Origin: Planctomycetota bacterium | Lineage (GTDB): Bacteria; Planctomycetota; SZUA-567 | Length of the DNA: 64,000 nt | Assembly (NCBI GenBank): GCA_020060765.1 | Contig: JAGUZQ010000069.1 | Coordinates: forward strand, 36,722 to 100,721 | Direction: 5' to 3' | Shown: positions 1 through 8,753 of the stretch, in pieces | How the letters are laid out: each line of letters starts with the position of its first letter | Position numbering within the stretch: position 1 is the first letter of the stretch | The notes under the pieces: model-generated | Database searches by the model: none | What the model was told of the DNA's origin: nothing | What the model saw: only the letters and a program-made list of their open reading frames with translations | Position numbers and translations under genes: made by a program

Positions 1-938
1 TGCGCCTTAGCGAGTTTGGCCACTCCCGCCGGAGCCTTGCCAAATGCCGTCTGCCGGTCAAGCCTGCCCTCGGCGGTCAACACCAGGTCGGCGCCCTCCA
101 TTTTTTTATCCAGCCCCACCAGATCGAGCACCAGTTCCACTCCCGGCCTGAGTTTCGCCCCCAGAAAAGCGTGCAGACCCGCTCCCAGTCCGCCTGCCGC
201 GCCGCCGCCGGGAAGGTCTCGCACCTCTATTCCACGGTCGCGCGAAATCACTGCCGCCAGATTCGCCAACCCCGCTTCCAGCCGCTCCACCTGTCCGGGG
301 TCAGCGCCTTTCTGCGGAGCATAAACCCGCGCCGCGCCGTGTTCTCCCAGGAGAGGATTGTCCACATCGCAAGCGACTTCGAACAGCGTTTCTCTCACGG
401 CGGGATTGAGGCAGGACAGATCGATCCGGTTTATCTTTTCCAAATCGCCGCCGGTGCAACCAACAGGTTCTCCGTTACTGTCCAGAAATTTCACGCCCAG
501 CGCCGCAGCCATGCCGATGCCGCCGTCGTTGGTGGCGCTGCCGCCGATGCCGACAATGATGCGTTTCACGCCTTGCGCAAGAGCGTCCGCCAGCAGTTCG
601 CCGGTGCCGTAGGTGGAGGTCAAGAGAGGATTGAGTTGTGCCGAGGAAAGTAGCGCCAGTCCGCTGGCGGTAGCCATCTCTATCACGGCGACGTCTGTCG
701 TCAGGCAATAATCGGCTTCGACCGGCTCACCCAACGGGTTTCGCACCGTGACCGTGCGCATCTGGCCGTTCATGACTCCGGTCAGGATTTCAGCCAGTCC
801 ATCGCCGCCGTCAGCCACCGGTGCCTCGACGATGTGACAGACCGCTCCCAGGCGGGAAACGCCCTCGGACATGGCTCGCGCGGCTTCCGCCGCCGACAGG
901 CTGCCTTTGAATGCGTTAGGCGCGACTACTACCTTCAT
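1..938 (-). CDS. Glycerate kinase (GlxK/GarK type), 3' end beyond window
   Basis: This gene is cut by the left edge; 312 codons from the N-terminus are visible. The product begins MKVVVAPNAFKGSLSA, the typical opening of the bacterial glycerate kinase family that phosphorylates D-glycerate with ATP. Further family features are the AD/GGDG segment (APVADGGDGLAE), the GIGGSATNDGG loop, and a Gly/Ala-rich GGGAAGGLGAGL stretch near residue 250. The family is usually 370-385 residues, so about 60-70 residues lie outside. The ATG overlaps the TGA of the upstream gene (ATGA at 935-938), which indicates translational coupling. Family assignment is firm; whether the product is the 2- or 3-phosphate is not decided by sequence alone. 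Confidence 0.9.
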   Translation of the reverse strand, partial: MKVVVAPNAFKGSLSAAEAARAMSEGVSRLGAVCHIVEAPVADGGDGLAEILTGVMNGQMRTVTVRNPLGEPVEADYCLTTDVAVIEMATASGLALLSSAQLNPLLTSTYGTGELLADALAQGVKRIIVGIGGSATNDGGIGMAAALGVKFLDSNGEPVGCTGGDLEKINRIDLSCLNPAVRETLFEVACDVDNPLLGEHGAARVYAPQKGADPGQVERLEAGLANLAAVISRDRGIEVRDLPGGGAAGGLGAGLHAFLGAKLRPGVELVLDLVGLDKKMEGADLVLTAEGRLDRQTAFGKAPAGVAKLAKA

Positions 939-1459
939 GCCTTCTTTTCCGCCGGCGCTTCGCTGGCGTGCGGGATGTGTTCTTCGATGCGCGCTATCTG
1001 GATGGAGATTTCATGCGCGCCCTTGTAGCGCTGCGCCCAATCCAGCAGCTTGGCGTAATGATGCTGCATGGGGCCGGGATAAACAGGCGTGTTGGGGGAA
1101 TGACTGACAATGCTGGCAGCGAGGGATTCCACCGCGAAATCTATTTCCGCATGTTCCATTCTCAGCGCCCACAGCGTACGCTCGAAGGCGGATTCGGCGG
1201 CGAAGTCCTGAGCGCGGATATACATTTCCCGGAACGCCTCCAGCTTGATCGTAGGCAGGGATACGTCAGGCACTTCTTCCTCTTCCAGCAACATGCCCAG
1301 GAATTTGATATGCGAAAGCTCGTTAGCCAGCATCCCCAGCCAGAGCTGACGTTCGTCGCCTCGCGAATATTTCACAAACGTTGCATAGACATCGGCTGAC
1401 AGCAGTTGCGCAGAAAGCATATCAGGAAGCGCATCCTTCAATTTCATGGTATCAGACAC
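935..1459 (-). CDS. Ferritin-like four-helix protein (putative)
   Basis: The 174-residue product is almost entirely helical by composition and carries ExxH-like pairs spaced as in ferritin/rubrerythrin-like diiron proteins: NELSHIKF near residue 47, RMEHAEIDF near residue 100 and GAHEISIQIARIEEHI near the C-terminus. No signal peptide or membrane segment is seen, so it should be cytosolic. The start is a GTG preceded by AGGA about 8 nt upstream; an in-frame ATG four codons later is the alternative. It is coupled through ATGA to the glycerate kinase gene. The fold call is an inference from helix and Glu/His spacing. No specific family was recognised, and a metal-free role is possible. Confidence 0.45.
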   Translation of the reverse strand: MSDTMKLKDALPDMLSAQLLSADVYATFVKYSRGDERQLWLGMLANELSHIKFLGMLLEEEEVPDVSLPTIKLEAFREMYIRAQDFAAESAFERTLWALRMEHAEIDFAVESLAASIVSHSPNTPVYPGPMQHHYAKLLDWAQRYKGAHEISIQIARIEEHIPHASEAPAEKKA

Positions 1460-1543
1460 CTGTCATTCCTTTCGCGGCATGTGCCAACTATTAATATTAC
1501 ATTAATAATGCCATGTAAAAAGATGCTCGTCAAATTATATAAT

Positions 1544-2284
1544 TCACATTTCTGTTTCGATGTCGCCTGACCAAACCCGCGTAATCTCTCCATCAGCCTG
1601 CAACAGCAGTAATTCGCCGAATTCACCGTATCCCGCCAGCGTTCCACTCCTCGCACGTCCGTGGTGGCGCGCTATTATTTTTTCTCCCGGATTAGCCGCC
1701 AGTTTCTCCCAGGCCGGCCTGATCTTACCGAAACCGCCGTCTTCCCACTCCTCCAGCCAGCGCGGCAGACGCCCAAGTATTATGTCCAGAAAACGGTCAG
1801 TGTCTTGTTCCTGTCCGGTTTCAAGAAAATAAGAAGTGGCTGGAGGCGTGATCTTTTCCGCAGTCTCCCGCCGCATATTGACATTTACGCCAATTCCTAC
1901 CACCATGACCAAGCCGCTTTCGCCAGTCAAGCATTCAGTCAGTATCCCGGCGATTTTTCCGCCAGATGCAAAAATGTCGTTCGGCCATTTGAGTTTCACG
2001 GTCAAACCCTGCGCTTCCATTGCTTCCGCCACGCCAACCGCTGTCGCCATTGCCAGCGACGGCGTCCATTCCAGCGGCGTATCGGCGCGAAAGAGAAAAG
2101 AAAACGCCAAGTCTCTCCCGATTTCCGCTATCCACTCGCGCCCCAACCGCCCTTTTCCTGCAGTCTGCCTGCGCGCGGCAATTACAGTTCCTGACGGCAA
2201 ATCCGCATCGGCGCGATACATTTCCCGCAAAAAAGTATTGGTGGAAGCTAATTCATCATGCCAGACCACGTCTTTAAAACGCAT
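1544..2284 (-). CDS. birA: Biotin-[acetyl-CoA-carboxylase] ligase (group I, no HTH)
   Basis: This enzyme makes biotinyl-AMP from biotin and ATP and transfers biotin to the carrier lysine of biotin-dependent carboxylases. The biotin-protein ligase catalytic core is clear: GKGRLGREW (the GRGRRGR-type adenylate loop, near residue 45), KLKWPNDI (near residue 98), the KIAGIL strand, and GIGVNVN. A short C-terminal SH3-like domain follows. At about 246 residues it lacks the N-terminal helix-turn-helix of E. coli BirA, so it is a pure ligase without repressor function. The longest frame begins with GTG at 2287. The ATG at 2284 has GGAAGG four bases upstream and is the better start. It is transcribed with the minus-strand genes on either side, with an 84-nt gap before the ferritin-like gene. 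Confidence 0.93.
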   Translation of the reverse strand: MRFKDVVWHDELASTNTFLREMYRADADLPSGTVIAARRQTAGKGRLGREWIAEIGRDLAFSFLFRADTPLEWTPSLAMATAVGVAEAMEAQGLTVKLKWPNDIFASGGKIAGILTECLTGESGLVMVVGIGVNVNMRRETAEKITPPATSYFLETGQEQDTDRFLDIILGRLPRWLEEWEDGGFGKIRPAWEKLAANPGEKIIARHHGRARSGTLAGYGEFGELLLLQADGEITRVWSGDIETEM

Positions 2285-2343
2285 CACACCTTCCCGATTG
2301 TCCCTGTTTTCTCATAATAATATAGCTATATTTGTATATCAGG

Positions 2344-3906
2344 TCAACAGCAATCAGCCTTCGCGACAGATTTATCCCAACCCAAACCAAGCAGGAATAC
2401 AGGCCAAAGCTGTACCAATAATCGATCCAACGAGGTATTAAGGTGCCAAGACAGTTCAAGCGGCGTCGCGATATATACCATAAAGTAACAGCAAAGTGTC
2501 AGGATTACAACGATTAAAGCAGGATTGAAACGCACACTGCGGCACAGGAAAAAATACCCCACCGCCAGCGGCAGCAAGCCCCGCCCGAAAATCGCGATAT
2601 GTTTGATAATGGCAGAAAACGTCAGCCAGTAACGCGAGGGAGTCAGAAACTGTTGCAGCAATTGCTCCCCTCCCTGCCGCGCGACAATCTCGTTGACAGG
2701 TGCGATTCTCAGTTTGAACAACACTACTACCAGCGCCACCGGCAAGGCGGCAATGGCAAACAGCCCACAGCTTTTCGCCGCCTGTTTCACTCCCGCCGTT
2801 TTCCACATAAATGCAAACAGAACCGAAGCCGTGCATAACGCAAAAACCATGCCCTCGTTTTTCGTCCACGCCGCCAACGCGCAGAAGATTCCGGCAGGGA
2901 ACACTGCATGACCTGCCCGGAATATCTCCGATTCGTCATTCCCGCGCAAGCGGGAATCCGGGGGCGCTGGCGTCGATTCCCCCTCCTGGATTCCTGCCTC
3001 CGCAGGAATGACATTCGACGGTTTGTCTTCAAACCGTGAACGGAGGGAGTGCGGCACGCACCACGCCAGCGTCGCCAGCATGAAGAACGACAGCGGCACG
3101 TCGGCGCACTGACCCACGCCTTCGTCCAGATACAACCGCGCGCCAATCGCCAGTATTCCGGCAACCAGTCCCCTGCCCCACCGACCGGCGCAGGCAAAAA
3201 CCGACAGCAGTACAAACGGCGTCGAAAACGTGAAAACCGCTGCGACTAGAGCGCCCGCCAGGGTCGGCGTCGCTTCCGTCTGCCCGAACGCCCACAACCG
3301 CGCCACCGACGCCTGCACCAGCAGCGGATAGTCCGGTTGGGAAGAGGCGACCGCGCTGGAAAAACCGTCGCGCCAATCCGCCCCGCCGAGAAACAGGAAC
3401 CGCGCCCGCAGGTTCCAGTTCATCCACGCGTCCCAATGCCCGTGCGGCCGCGACAGGTAATGGGTGACAAAACCCGCCAGCGCCAGCAGCATCACCGCGC
3501 CGAACGCAACGGCAAGAGTCCTCGCTCTCTCAGGTGGAGCTAGAGGAGGAGATAGAGATAACCCACCCCTCCTGACCTCCCCTGAAAGGGGAGGAATTTC
3601 GCCGCTTGTGTTTCGAGGATTTACATTGAACGATAACGGTTCGTCGTTGTCGTTATTTTTTCTAGCCAGGTAAAAGCCGATCAGCAGAAGCAGAAAGGCA
3701 GTCACGCTTTCGCCTCTTGCGTAAGCGTATGGATCAACGCCGCCAAAATAGCGCCAGAGAAAAAAGGCGCAGGAGGTCAGCCCCAGCCCCAGCCCGCCCG
3801 ACAGGGACAGACGCAGCATTTTTCCCGCCGCGTCGTTGCGGACAAGGAAAAACCGCAGCAGCAGATTTCCCAGCAGGAACGGCGCAAGCAATCCCAGGCA
3901 GACCAT
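2344..3906 (-). CDS. Polytopic membrane protein, possible ArnT/PMT-type glycosyltransferase
   Basis: The product is 520 residues with roughly ten hydrophobic segments. After the second to third helices it has a charged loop containing HGHWDAWMNWNLRARFLF (near residues 155-172), which resembles the first acidic loop of lipid-linked-sugar membrane glycosyltransferases (GT-C fold). That assignment is tentative. Two segments look like insertions from dispersed repeats read in frame. Residues about 102-115 (IPPLSGEVRRGG) derive from a GC hairpin repeat. Residues about 299-324 (VIPAEAGIQ...PDSRLRGND) derive from a 78-bp palindromic element. Both fall in soluble loops between helices, so the protein may still work. 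The start ATG overlaps the stop of the upstream gene (ATGA), indicating an operon. Confidence 0.6.
   Translation of the reverse strand: MVCLGLLAPFLLGNLLLRFFLVRNDAAGKMLRLSLSGGLGLGLTSCAFFLWRYFGGVDPYAYARGESVTAFLLLLIGFYLARKNNDNDEPLSFNVNPRNTSGEIPPLSGEVRRGGLSLSPPLAPPERARTLAVAFGAVMLLALAGFVTHYLSRPHGHWDAWMNWNLRARFLFLGGADWRDGFSSAVASSQPDYPLLVQASVARLWAFGQTEATPTLAGALVAAVFTFSTPFVLLSVFACAGRWGRGLVAGILAIGARLYLDEGVGQCADVPLSFFMLATLAWCVPHSLRSRFEDKPSNVIPAEAGIQEGESTPAPPDSRLRGNDESEIFRAGHAVFPAGIFCALAAWTKNEGMVFALCTASVLFAFMWKTAGVKQAAKSCGLFAIAALPVALVVVLFKLRIAPVNEIVARQGGEQLLQQFLTPSRYWLTFSAIIKHIAIFGRGLLPLAVGYFFLCRSVRFNPALIVVILTLCCYFMVYIATPLELSWHLNTSLDRLLVQLWPVFLLGLGWDKSVAKADCC
2935..3012. repeat. Palindrome-ended element (GTCATTCC family) inside a gene
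   Basis: The 78-bp element starts with GTCATTCCCGCGCAAGCGGG and ends in the inverted partner CCGCAGGAATGAC. Each end is itself a small palindrome. The length is a multiple of three and no stop is created, so the host reading frame (membrane protein on the minus strand) continues through it. A second two-ended copy lies at 16249-16394, and a simpler palindrome at 34383-34428 shares the core. Confidence 0.85.
3561..3600. repeat. GC-rich hairpin repeat inside the membrane-protein gene
   Basis: The stem CCTCCCC/GGGGAGG (3576-3582 with 3588-3594) has a TGAAA loop and is preceded by ACCCACCCCTCC. It is related in style, but not identical, to the hairpin at 7418-7458. It is read in frame as a Pro/Gly/Arg-rich loop in the host protein and resembles the widespread dispersed repeats that add low-complexity loops to bacterial proteins. 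Confidence 0.55.
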
Positions 3907-4412
3907 CAGCGGTTCTCCGACACGCCGACCTTTACTGCCGGGAGTTCCGCCGGGGCGGGAATGATAACCGGAATATTCTTAGTATCCGCCACTGACATCT
4001 CTTTCCGGCGATAGAGATAAACCTGCCCCGGACAGGTTTCAAGCAACTCATAGTCTCGTCCGGCAGGCAGTACAGGAACGCCAGAAGGAAAATCTCCCAC
4101 GATCAATTCCTGGTCGACGGAATCCTTCACCAGCAATGGCGCGGCAGCGTATTGCGTGCGGCGGTAACTGGTGGAGCGTTTGCGGTCTTCATATGAAGGT
4201 TCGGTAATGAAACCGACAACGCCTGCGATCTTCCCGTCCAGCCGCGCCTGCCTGAGCGCGGCGAAGCGGGTGTCGTGAATCGTGGTGTCATCCGGGGAAG
4301 TATAGGGAAAATCCTGCAAGCCTTTTTTGACATACCGCACATGCGACAGCGCCGCGACCATCACGATCAGAATGACTATTATCTTTATCGCTGTTTCACG
4401 GTTCAGGCGCAT
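3906..4412 (-). CDS. Membrane-anchored protein of unknown function
   Basis: From the ATG at 4412 the product is 168 residues. It has one N-terminal membrane helix (KIIVILIVMVAALSHVRYV) after a short basic segment, followed by a soluble domain of about 140 residues, probably outside the membrane. The soluble part includes IAGVVGFITEP, YRRTQYAAAPLLV and LIVGDFPSGVP. This layout resembles small partner proteins encoded beside membrane glycosyltransferases, but no family was recognised. Its stop overlaps the start of the downstream membrane-protein gene by ATGA. A TTG five codons upstream (4427) is possible, but the ATG with GGAATC ten bases upstream is preferred. Confidence 0.6.
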   Translation of the reverse strand: MRLNRETAIKIIVILIVMVAALSHVRYVKKGLQDFPYTSPDDTTIHDTRFAALRQARLDGKIAGVVGFITEPSYEDRKRSTSYRRTQYAAAPLLVKDSVDQELIVGDFPSGVPVLPAGRDYELLETCPGQVYLYRRKEMSVADTKNIPVIIPAPAELPAVKVGVSENR

Positions 4413-4487
4413 GGCAGAAGATTCCAATTATCGCGGCAAACAAAAATGACGCCAATCAGGAGCCAGTTGCGGAAATTTTTTTTGGCC

Positions 4488-5021
4488 TTACCGTAAAGTC
4501 TCTTTAAATTCGCCAAGCAAAGGATACATACCTACTATCCATTCCCTTTTGATATGCGGAAATAACACTTGTAGATGATCTTCATAGCTGACAACATCGG
4601 GAGCAAGTAAGTTCTCCCGCATTTTCAGCCTAAGGTTGGTATCTTTTCCGTTAAGGTATATATAGTCCAGCCACCGTTGATAAGAACAATAACAAATTTC
4701 GCAGGAGGGAATATCCAGTTCTATACATAACGCCAAGTCAGCGAGTTCGTATTCTGAAAACATGGTTTGATAAAAATCTTGAGTCATCCCAGCATAGTCG
4801 CTAAACCGCCAACCCCACACCGGAGGATTATCAACCGGCTTGCCAATTTTTTCCGACATCAGAAAACATACGTCTTTATACAACTGTCGCCAGTCACCGC
4901 ATACAAAATCCCAACTCGGACGATACGCATAGCTATTATTTTCCAGGAAAACCCCTACCTCTTCACGTTGCCAAGTGACCACTCTCATCGTTTGTCTCAT
5001 AGGGAAAAATATTTCACGCAT
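4488..5021 (-). CDS. DUF3841-like protein
   Basis: The 177-residue product is soluble, rich in Trp and Tyr, and resembles DUF3841 proteins: an N-terminal MRVVTWQREEV strand, PPVWGWRFSDY near residue 70, and a C-terminal PHIKREWIVGMYPL segment. The function of this family is unknown. The gene is visibly more AT-rich than its neighbours, suggesting acquisition. It overlaps the 3' end of galE by 8 nt, and its start is close behind GGGCGGGT inside galE, so it may be read by translational coupling. In-frame ATGs at 5000 and 4988 are alternative starts, and the domain itself seems to begin at the latter. Confidence 0.6.
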   Translation of the reverse strand: MREIFFPMRQTMRVVTWQREEVGVFLENNSYAYRPSWDFVCGDWRQLYKDVCFLMSEKIGKPVDNPPVWGWRFSDYAGMTQDFYQTMFSEYELADLALCIELDIPSCEICYCSYQRWLDYIYLNGKDTNLRLKMRENLLAPDVVSYEDHLQVLFPHIKREWIVGMYPLLGEFKETLR

Positions 5022-5997
5022 ACCCGCCCGGATGCGATTTATGCCAGTTCCAGGCGGAGGCGATAATGGTTTTCAGGTCGCTTTCCCTGGGCGCCCAGCC
5101 AAGCAACTCGCGCGCGCGGTCGGCTTTCGCCACCAGCGTCGGTGGATCGCCCGCGCGGCGGTCGGCTTCCTCGGCGGGGATCGCGTGGCCGGTGACTTCG
5201 CGCGCGGTTTCGATAATCTCCTTCACCGAATAGCCGTGGCCGGTGCCGAGGTTCATCGCCGTGCTGTCGCCGCCCCGCATTAGATAATCGATGCCCATCA
5301 CGTGCGCGGACGCCAGGTCGGAGACGTGGATGTAATCGCGCACGCAGGTGCCGTCGGGCGTAGCGTAGTCGGAGCCAAAGATTTTTATCGCCGCGCGCTG
5401 TCCCAGCGGCACCTGCAAGACCAGCGGGATAAGGTGGCTTTCCGGCTGATGCGCCTCGCCGATTTCGCCGGAACGATGCGCGCCGCAGGCGTTGAAGTAG
5501 CGGAAGGCGGCGTAACGGAAATCGGTCTGGCGGCTCAGCCACGCGCAGGCCTCTTCCGTCTGCAATTTGCTGTGGCCGTAGACGTTGATCGGAGTTTTGG
5601 CAATATCCTCGGCGATAGGCACGACTTCCGGTTCGCCGTAGGTGGCGGCGGTGGAGGAGAAGATGAATTTCTTCACGCCGCATTCGAACATGCTGTTAAG
5701 CAGGCTGAGAGTGGCGAGTGTGTTGTTGGCGTAATATTTCATCGGCTCGACCATGCTTTCGCCGACCTCGGCGTAGGCGGCGAAGTGCATGACGCATTCT
5801 ATCTCGAACTTGCCCAGCACTTTCTCTATCAGTTCGCCGTCGGCGACGTCGCCGACCACCAGTTCCGCGCCCCGCACCGCTTCCTTATGGCCGAGTTCCA
5901 GCGTGTCCAGCACGATCGGAGTATGTCCCGCTTCCTGCAATGCGGCTACCGCGTGCGAACCGACATAGCCTGCGCCGCCTGTCACCAATACGTTCAT
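5014..5997 (-). CDS. galE: UDP-glucose 4-epimerase
   Basis: The enzyme interconverts UDP-glucose and UDP-galactose with tightly bound NAD. It is an extended SDR: the N-terminal nucleotide motif GGAGYVGSHAV (residues 7-17), the catalytic Ser/Thr in FSSTAATYG (near 120), the YGHSKLQTE motif with the catalytic Tyr and Lys (near 145), and FRYFNACGA (near 170). The C-terminal part contains the conserved GTCVRDYIHVSDLA and NLGTGHGYSVKEII. At 327 residues it has the usual length. AGGAG lies 7 nt before the ATG. It follows the aminotransferase gene by 24 nt on the same strand, so the two are probably co-transcribed, and it could supply UDP-galactose for envelope glycans. Confidence 0.96.
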   Translation of the reverse strand: MNVLVTGGAGYVGSHAVAALQEAGHTPIVLDTLELGHKEAVRGAELVVGDVADGELIEKVLGKFEIECVMHFAAYAEVGESMVEPMKYYANNTLATLSLLNSMFECGVKKFIFSSTAATYGEPEVVPIAEDIAKTPINVYGHSKLQTEEACAWLSRQTDFRYAAFRYFNACGAHRSGEIGEAHQPESHLIPLVLQVPLGQRAAIKIFGSDYATPDGTCVRDYIHVSDLASAHVMGIDYLMRGGDSTAMNLGTGHGYSVKEIIETAREVTGHAIPAEEADRRAGDPPTLVAKADRARELLGWAPRESDLKTIIASAWNWHKSHPGGYA

Positions 5998-6021
5998 GGT
6001 TTGACTCCTGTCATCAGAAAC

Positions 6022-7407
6022 TTATTCCAGCGCGCCGACCGTGCGCAACTGGGCGATGGACTTTTTTACCGCCTCGACGAAATAGGCCGTTGCTTCCTCG
6101 CCGTGCGCGGTGCTGACCCAGGCCTGTCCTCCGGTCGGCAGGTCGACCCCGTTAATGAGCAGCGCCAAGTCAAACAGCTTGCGCACCGGCGGGCACGACT
6201 CCAGCAGCTCCGCGCTGATCGACGGCAGGCCGTGCTTTTCCGCACGCGTTTTCAATTCCTCGTCAAACGCGCAGGCGAGATGGATAATTGACTCGCCGCC
6301 GTAAAAAATGAACGGCAGCTTCTCTGCTTCAAATATTTCGTTCGTACGCCGCATCAGCTCATCGGCGTTTTGCGCAGCCGTGCGGTTGGCGCTTTCGGCG
6401 GCGATGATGGCCAGCGTCGCGATGCCGCAACGCGCAGAGCAGGGATTGGCGTTGTGCGTGCCGTTGTGATAGACCTTGCTGTAGCGGTTGCGGAAACGGT
6501 TGTCGCTGAATTCCAGCAGCGACATGACTTTTTCCGTACCCGCCACCGCCGCGCCCGGCAGACCGCCGAACAGGATTTTTCCGTACACTACGAGATCAGC
6601 CTCGATCCCCAGCAGCTTTTGCGCACCACCCGCGTCCACGCGGAAGCCGGTAACGGTCTCGTCGAATATCAGCAGCACGCCGCGCGCGCGGGTGAGTTCG
6701 CGCAAAGCCTTGACAAATTGCGGGTCGATCGGCCCCTGCCCGCCGTGCGCGCCGGTCGGTTCCATAATCACCGCCGCCACGCCTGCGTAACTGTCAAGAA
6801 TACGCGTGACATGTTCCAGGTCGTTCTGCGGGCAGACGATCATGTCCTCGCAGACGCCGGGAGTCAGCCCGCCGCCGAGCGGAATAGTGTAGGGCGGCTG
6901 CCGACCCGCGCAGGCGTAGTCGTGCCAGCCGTGGAAATGCTCGATGAATTTTATGATGCCGGGGCGTCCGGTCGCGGCGCGCGCGAGGCGGATAGCCAGC
7001 ATACTCGCCTCGGTGCCGCTCATGGTGAATCGAATGCGGTCGAGCGAGGGCACGAGCTTCAGCACCTGTTCCGCCAGTTCGATTTCCGCCGGATGGCAGC
7101 CGCCCAGGTGCGTGCTGAGCGGCGCGGCTTCGACGATGGCTTGCACGACCTCGTCGCGGGCGTGCCCCAGCAGCAGCGAGCCGTGCCCCATCCACAAATC
7201 GAGATAGCGGTTGCCGTCTACGTCAAGCTTGAACGCGCCCTTGGCGCTGGCGTAGTAGGGCGAGAAAAAACTGCGGCTGCGCATGTCGTGGGCGACGCCT
7301 GACGGCATCAGCTTGGCAGCACGCGCGAACAGACTGCGCGAAGTCGGAGCTTTTTTCTCCCACTCGGCGGCAAGACACGTAAAGGCTTTTTCATAATCGA
7401 TGGGCAT
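6022..7407 (-). CDS. Class III (HemL-like) PLP-dependent aminotransferase
   Basis: The 461-residue product aligns by eye with glutamate-1-semialdehyde aminomutase-type enzymes. It shows DVDGNRYLDLWMGHGSLLLGH (near residues 62-82), the phosphate-binding MSGTEASMLAIRLARAATGR, HFHGWHDY, IMEPTGAHGG, the cofactor Asp in LLIFDETVTGFR, and the Schiff-base lysine in VVYGKILFGGLPG. Unlike true HemL it is longer and its neighbours are not haem genes (galE downstream, lysA upstream), so it may act on another amino or keto acid. The substrate is not predictable. No classical Shine-Dalgarno lies next to the ATG; the nearest is GAGGGG, 11 nt upstream, contributed by a repeat. Confidence 0.82.
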   Translation of the reverse strand: MPIDYEKAFTCLAAEWEKKAPTSRSLFARAAKLMPSGVAHDMRSRSFFSPYYASAKGAFKLDVDGNRYLDLWMGHGSLLLGHARDEVVQAIVEAAPLSTHLGGCHPAEIELAEQVLKLVPSLDRIRFTMSGTEASMLAIRLARAATGRPGIIKFIEHFHGWHDYACAGRQPPYTIPLGGGLTPGVCEDMIVCPQNDLEHVTRILDSYAGVAAVIMEPTGAHGGQGPIDPQFVKALRELTRARGVLLIFDETVTGFRVDAGGAQKLLGIEADLVVYGKILFGGLPGAAVAGTEKVMSLLEFSDNRFRNRYSKVYHNGTHNANPCSARCGIATLAIIAAESANRTAAQNADELMRRTNEIFEAEKLPFIFYGGESIIHLACAFDEELKTRAEKHGLPSISAELLESCPPVRKLFDLALLINGVDLPTGGQAWVSTAHGEEATAYFVEAVKKSIAQLRTVGALE

Positions 7408-7417
7408 AAATATTGTA

Positions 7418-7458
7418 ACCCCTCACCCCAACCCGCTCCCCCTGCAAGGGGAGCGGGA
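7418..7458. repeat. GC-rich hairpin repeat upstream of the aminotransferase
   Basis: A 10-bp stem (CCCGCTCCCC 7432-7441 with GGGGAGCGGG 7448-7457) has a six-base loop and follows CCCCTCACCCCAAC. The sequence is typical of short dispersed bacterial repeats. It lies 10 nt from the start codon of the aminotransferase and downstream of lysA, so it could act as an attenuating hairpin. On the minus strand it supplies the only GAGGGG motif in front of that gene. Confidence 0.6.
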
Positions 7459-7483
7459 GTTATTGCGCAGAGGAAATCCGACC

Positions 7484-8743
7484 TCAAATAGTTTCATGCG
7501 CCACGAGATCGTCCCAGGTTTCGCGTTTGCGGATGACGCGCCATTTTTCTCCATCGACCAGGACTTCCGCCACGCGCGGGCGGCTGTTGTAGGTGCTGGA
7601 CATGGTGTAGCCGTAAGCCCCGGCGGAGAAAAACGCCAGCACGTCGCCGCGGTCAACATTCGGCAGCGGTCGATCCTTGGCAAAACAGTCGCTCGATTCG
7701 CAGATCGGGCCGACCACGTCGGTCTGGATCAAAGCAGTGGTAGTGTCCTTGCCCGTGTCCTTGTCGGAGGTTGGCCAGACGCGGTGATACGAATCGTAAA
7801 ACGCGGGGCGGATCAGGTCGTTCATGCCCGCGTCGACGATGACGAAGGTTTTCACGCCGTTGAATTTGCGATACTGCACCCGCGCCAGCATCACCGCCGC
7901 GTTACCGACAATCGAGCGTCCTGGTTCGAGAATCAGCTTCTTGCCGGCTTTTTTTACGCGCGGGACAATCTCATTGGCGTAAGCCGAGAACGCGGGCACG
8001 TCTTCCTCGTTATACAGCAACCCGAAGCCGCCGCCGGTGTTGAGGTACTCCACAGTCGCGTCCGCCTTGGGGTGCGCTTTCAGAAAGGCCAGCGCCTTGT
8101 CGATAGCCTCGCCGTAGGGGGCGGTGGCGTTGACGGGGCTGCCGATGTGCAGATGGAGACCGCGCAACACGACGTTCGGATAGCGCGGCAGGTCGTCGAC
8201 GATGTGCCCGGCCATACCGAAGTCGAGGCCGAACTTGTTTTCGAGCTTGCCGGTGGTGGTGTGGCGATGCGTCTTGGGGTCGACGTCGGGATTCAAGCGT
8301 AGCGCCACCGGCGCGACTTTTCCCATCTTTCCGGCGATGCGGTTGATATTGCTCAATTCAGCTTCGCTTTCGACGTTGAACATCATGATGCCCTGTTCGA
8401 GCGCATACTTGATTTCGGCGTCGGTCTTGCCCACGCCCGCATACACTACGCGCGCGGGGTCGCCGCCTGCCTTGACCACGCGGAAAAGTTCGCCGCCGCT
8501 GACGACGTCGAAGCTGCAACCGGCTCCGCGCAAGACGTTCAGCACGCCCAGCGACGAGCAGCTTTTCACCGAAAAGCAGACCGTGGTGTCGATGCCGGAA
8601 AAGGCGTCGGCGACAGCTTTATATTTTGCCAGCAGCGTCGCCTTTGAGTAGACATAAACTGGCGTACCGGCCTCGCGGGCGATATCCCCGACATTCACGC
8701 CCTCGCAATGCAGAACTCCGTTTTTGTATTTGAACTGCTCCAT
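7484..8743 (-). CDS. lysA: Diaminopimelate decarboxylase
   Basis: The enzyme decarboxylates meso-diaminopimelate to L-lysine, the last step of lysine synthesis, using PLP. It is a fold-type III decarboxylase of 419 residues. Features are the N-terminal GTPVYVYSKATL, the PLP lysine in VCFSVKSCSSLGVL (near residue 55), HIGSPV, EYLNTGGGFGL (phosphate-binding Gly loop), EPGRSIVG, and the second-subunit active-site motif ICESSDCFAKDRPLP. The final part contains GAYGYTMSSTYNSRPR, where the Tyr and Asn contact PLP. A longer frame begins upstream in the hisI region, but the ATG at 8743 has AAGGAAA eight bases upstream and the normal N-terminus. It lies 10 nt behind hisI. Confidence 0.95.
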   Translation of the reverse strand: MEQFKYKNGVLHCEGVNVGDIAREAGTPVYVYSKATLLAKYKAVADAFSGIDTTVCFSVKSCSSLGVLNVLRGAGCSFDVVSGGELFRVVKAGGDPARVVYAGVGKTDAEIKYALEQGIMMFNVESEAELSNINRIAGKMGKVAPVALRLNPDVDPKTHRHTTTGKLENKFGLDFGMAGHIVDDLPRYPNVVLRGLHLHIGSPVNATAPYGEAIDKALAFLKAHPKADATVEYLNTGGGFGLLYNEEDVPAFSAYANEIVPRVKKAGKKLILEPGRSIVGNAAVMLARVQYRKFNGVKTFVIVDAGMNDLIRPAFYDSYHRVWPTSDKDTGKDTTTALIQTDVVGPICESSDCFAKDRPLPNVDRGDVLAFFSAGAYGYTMSSTYNSRPRVAEVLVDGEKWRVIRKRETWDDLVAHETI

Positions 8744-8753
8744 AAATTTTTCC

